From: JAPPLB01 sp965218555
GTDB taxonomy: Bacteria; Acidobacteriota; Terriglobia; Bryobacterales; UBA6623
DNA: 64,000 bases
Assembly: GCA_965218555.1 (NCBI GenBank)
Contig: OZ244625.1
Location: 5,716,620-5,780,619, forward strand
Direction: 5' to 3'
Shown here: piece after piece, positions 62,993 through 64,000 of the stretch
How the letters are laid out: each line of letters opens with the position of its first letter
How positions within the stretch are numbered: position 1 is the stretch's first letter
Translations under genes and position numbers: made by a program
The notes under the pieces: model-generated
The model's input: only the letters and a program-made list of their open reading frames with translations
Databases searched by the model: none
Told to the model about the DNA's origin: nothing

Positions 62993-64000
62993 ATGGAGAA
63001 GATCGACAACGTTACGCTGAGCGTCATCAACAACGCACTCATCAACGCCTGCCGCGAGATGGGCACGGCGATGATGCGCACAAGCTACTCACCGATCTTC
63101 AACGAAGGGCTTGATTTTTCGTGCGTCATCTTCAACACGCGCGCGGAGATGATTGGACAGGCCGAGTTCTGCCCCACGATGCTCGGCTCGGCGCAATACG
63201 CCGTCAAATGGACGATCGAAGAGCTCGGTCTCGATTCCTTCGAGCCCGGCGATGTCGTCATTCACAATGATCCATACCGCGGCCAGTGCCATATGCCGGA
63301 GCACATGGTGCTCAAGCCGGTGTTCCACGGAGGCGAACTGCAATGCTTTGTCGGCAACATCGCCCACATCGGCGAGATCGGCGGAATGGCGCCAGGTTCT
63401 TTCGCCTCCGACGCGACCGAGGTCTACCAGGAAGGGCTGAGATTGCCGCCTGTCAAGATCATGCAGCGGGGTGAGTATGTCAAGGATGTCTGGAGGATCA
63501 TCCTGACGAATCACCGTACGCCGAAGACCAGTTGGGGCGACCTGCACGCCATGATCGGCTCACTCAACATCGCGGAAACGCGGATGCATGAATTGCTCGA
63601 GCGGTATGGTGCGGAGCTATTCGCCTCGTCCGGAGACCAGTTGCTGGACTATTCGGAGCGATGGATGCGGTCGGAGATCCAGGAGATCCCCAACGGCGTG
63701 TATCACTTCCAGGATTGCATGGAGGACGACGGCGTCACAGACCAGCCCGTATGGATGCGGCTGAAACTGATTGTCAAGGATGACGAGATCATTGCGGACT
63801 GGACGGACTCCGATCCGCAGGCGTCGGGCCCCGTCAACGCAACGTTCGTCGTCACGGCGGCGGCGACCTACAGTGCCGTGCTTCATGTGACCAACAAGGA
63901 CATCCCCGTGAACTCCGGGTGCTATCGGCCGATCCGCTTGATCACGAATCCCGGCACATTGGTGAACGTTCGGCACCCAGGCCCCTCGGTCGGCGGGAAT
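62993..64000 (+). CDS. hyuB: Hydantoinase/oxoprolinase subunit B, N-terminal 336 residues (cut by window edge)
   Basis: Second subunit of the ATP-dependent hydantoinase/oxoprolinase. ATG 62993 with GGGGAG upstream; 336 codons run to the window edge without a stop. Family blocks: ACREMGTAMMRTSYSPIFNE near 22-41, FEPGDVVIHNDPYRGQCHMP near 83-102, NIAHIGEIGGMAPGS, and ADWTDSDPQASGPVNA near 266-281. Co-transcribed with hyuA. Confidence 0.95.
   Translation, partial: MEKIDNVTLSVINNALINACREMGTAMMRTSYSPIFNEGLDFSCVIFNTRAEMIGQAEFCPTMLGSAQYAVKWTIEELGLDSFEPGDVVIHNDPYRGQCHMPEHMVLKPVFHGGELQCFVGNIAHIGEIGGMAPGSFASDATEVYQEGLRLPPVKIMQRGEYVKDVWRIILTNHRTPKTSWGDLHAMIGSLNIAETRMHELLERYGAELFASSGDQLLDYSERWMRSEIQEIPNGVYHFQDCMEDDGVTDQPVWMRLKLIVKDDEIIADWTDSDPQASGPVNATFVVTAAATYSAVLHVTNKDIPVNSGCYRPIRLITNPGTLVNVRHPGPSVGGN

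Overview
The window reads as a chromosomal segment of a GC-rich, Gram-negative heterotroph. The best guess is Acidobacteriota of the Bryobacterales/Solibacter type. This rests on the mix of an Oar-like TonB-dependent receptor with an N-terminal carboxypeptidase-regulatory domain, a CRTAC1 (FG-GAP + ASPIC/UnbV) protein, very long TPR proteins, many exported Tat/lipoprotein enzymes and a citramalate route to isoleucine. It is an inference from gene content, not a phylogeny. No rRNA, tRNA or CRISPR array was recognised.

Layout. 1-7.3 kb: 5' part of glyA, an exported beta-lactamase-fold hydrolase, a broken NCS2 purine permease, then a heat-shock block (two Hsp20 genes overlapping by ATGA, then clpB) behind a near-consensus promoter and a 16-bp palindrome. 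7.3-17.8 kb: nitrogen control (glnD-glnB), a sugar epimerase plus SDR pair, citrate synthase, and an FtsX-type permease/ATPase pair divergent from a GDSL hydrolase (the ybbA-ybbP/tesA arrangement). 17.8-29.8 kb: exported catabolic or accessory enzymes, including a triple-RidA lipoprotein, an enolase-superfamily dehydratase, a secreted isoaspartyl methyltransferase, two amidohydrolases, and a degenerate aldo/keto reductase overlapping a tetraheme-cytochrome/SUMF1-like fusion.

29.8-34.8 kb is an insertion hot-spot. A STAS-domain gene is split by an IS630-type element at a TA dinucleotide, and that element is itself split by an intact IS481-type element. Removing the IS630 and one TA restores the STAS reading frame. 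A decayed IS3 copy and a relic of a TonB-receptor gene start flank this nest. 34.8-50 kb: the TonB receptor, an SGNH-TPR protein, CRTAC1, a TPR protein, a PD40 protein, tadA, a MerR-TPR fusion, a SelA-like PLP protein and an NHL protein.

51-57 kb carries a branched-chain amino-acid operon on the minus strand, ilvB-ilvN-ilvC-cimA. A leader peptide rich in Ile, Val and Leu codons, a terminator and a competing antiterminator pairing precede it, a textbook attenuator found here by inspection. 57-64 kb: a cytochrome/Cu-monooxygenase-like/TPR fusion, an orphan RbsA-type ATPase and a hydantoinase/oxoprolinase pair, the second gene running off the window.

A trend across the window: at least eight genes have a recognisable -10 hexamer 6-10 nt before the start codon and no Shine-Dalgarno sequence, which suggests frequent leaderless transcripts. 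Several start codons were chosen on that basis.
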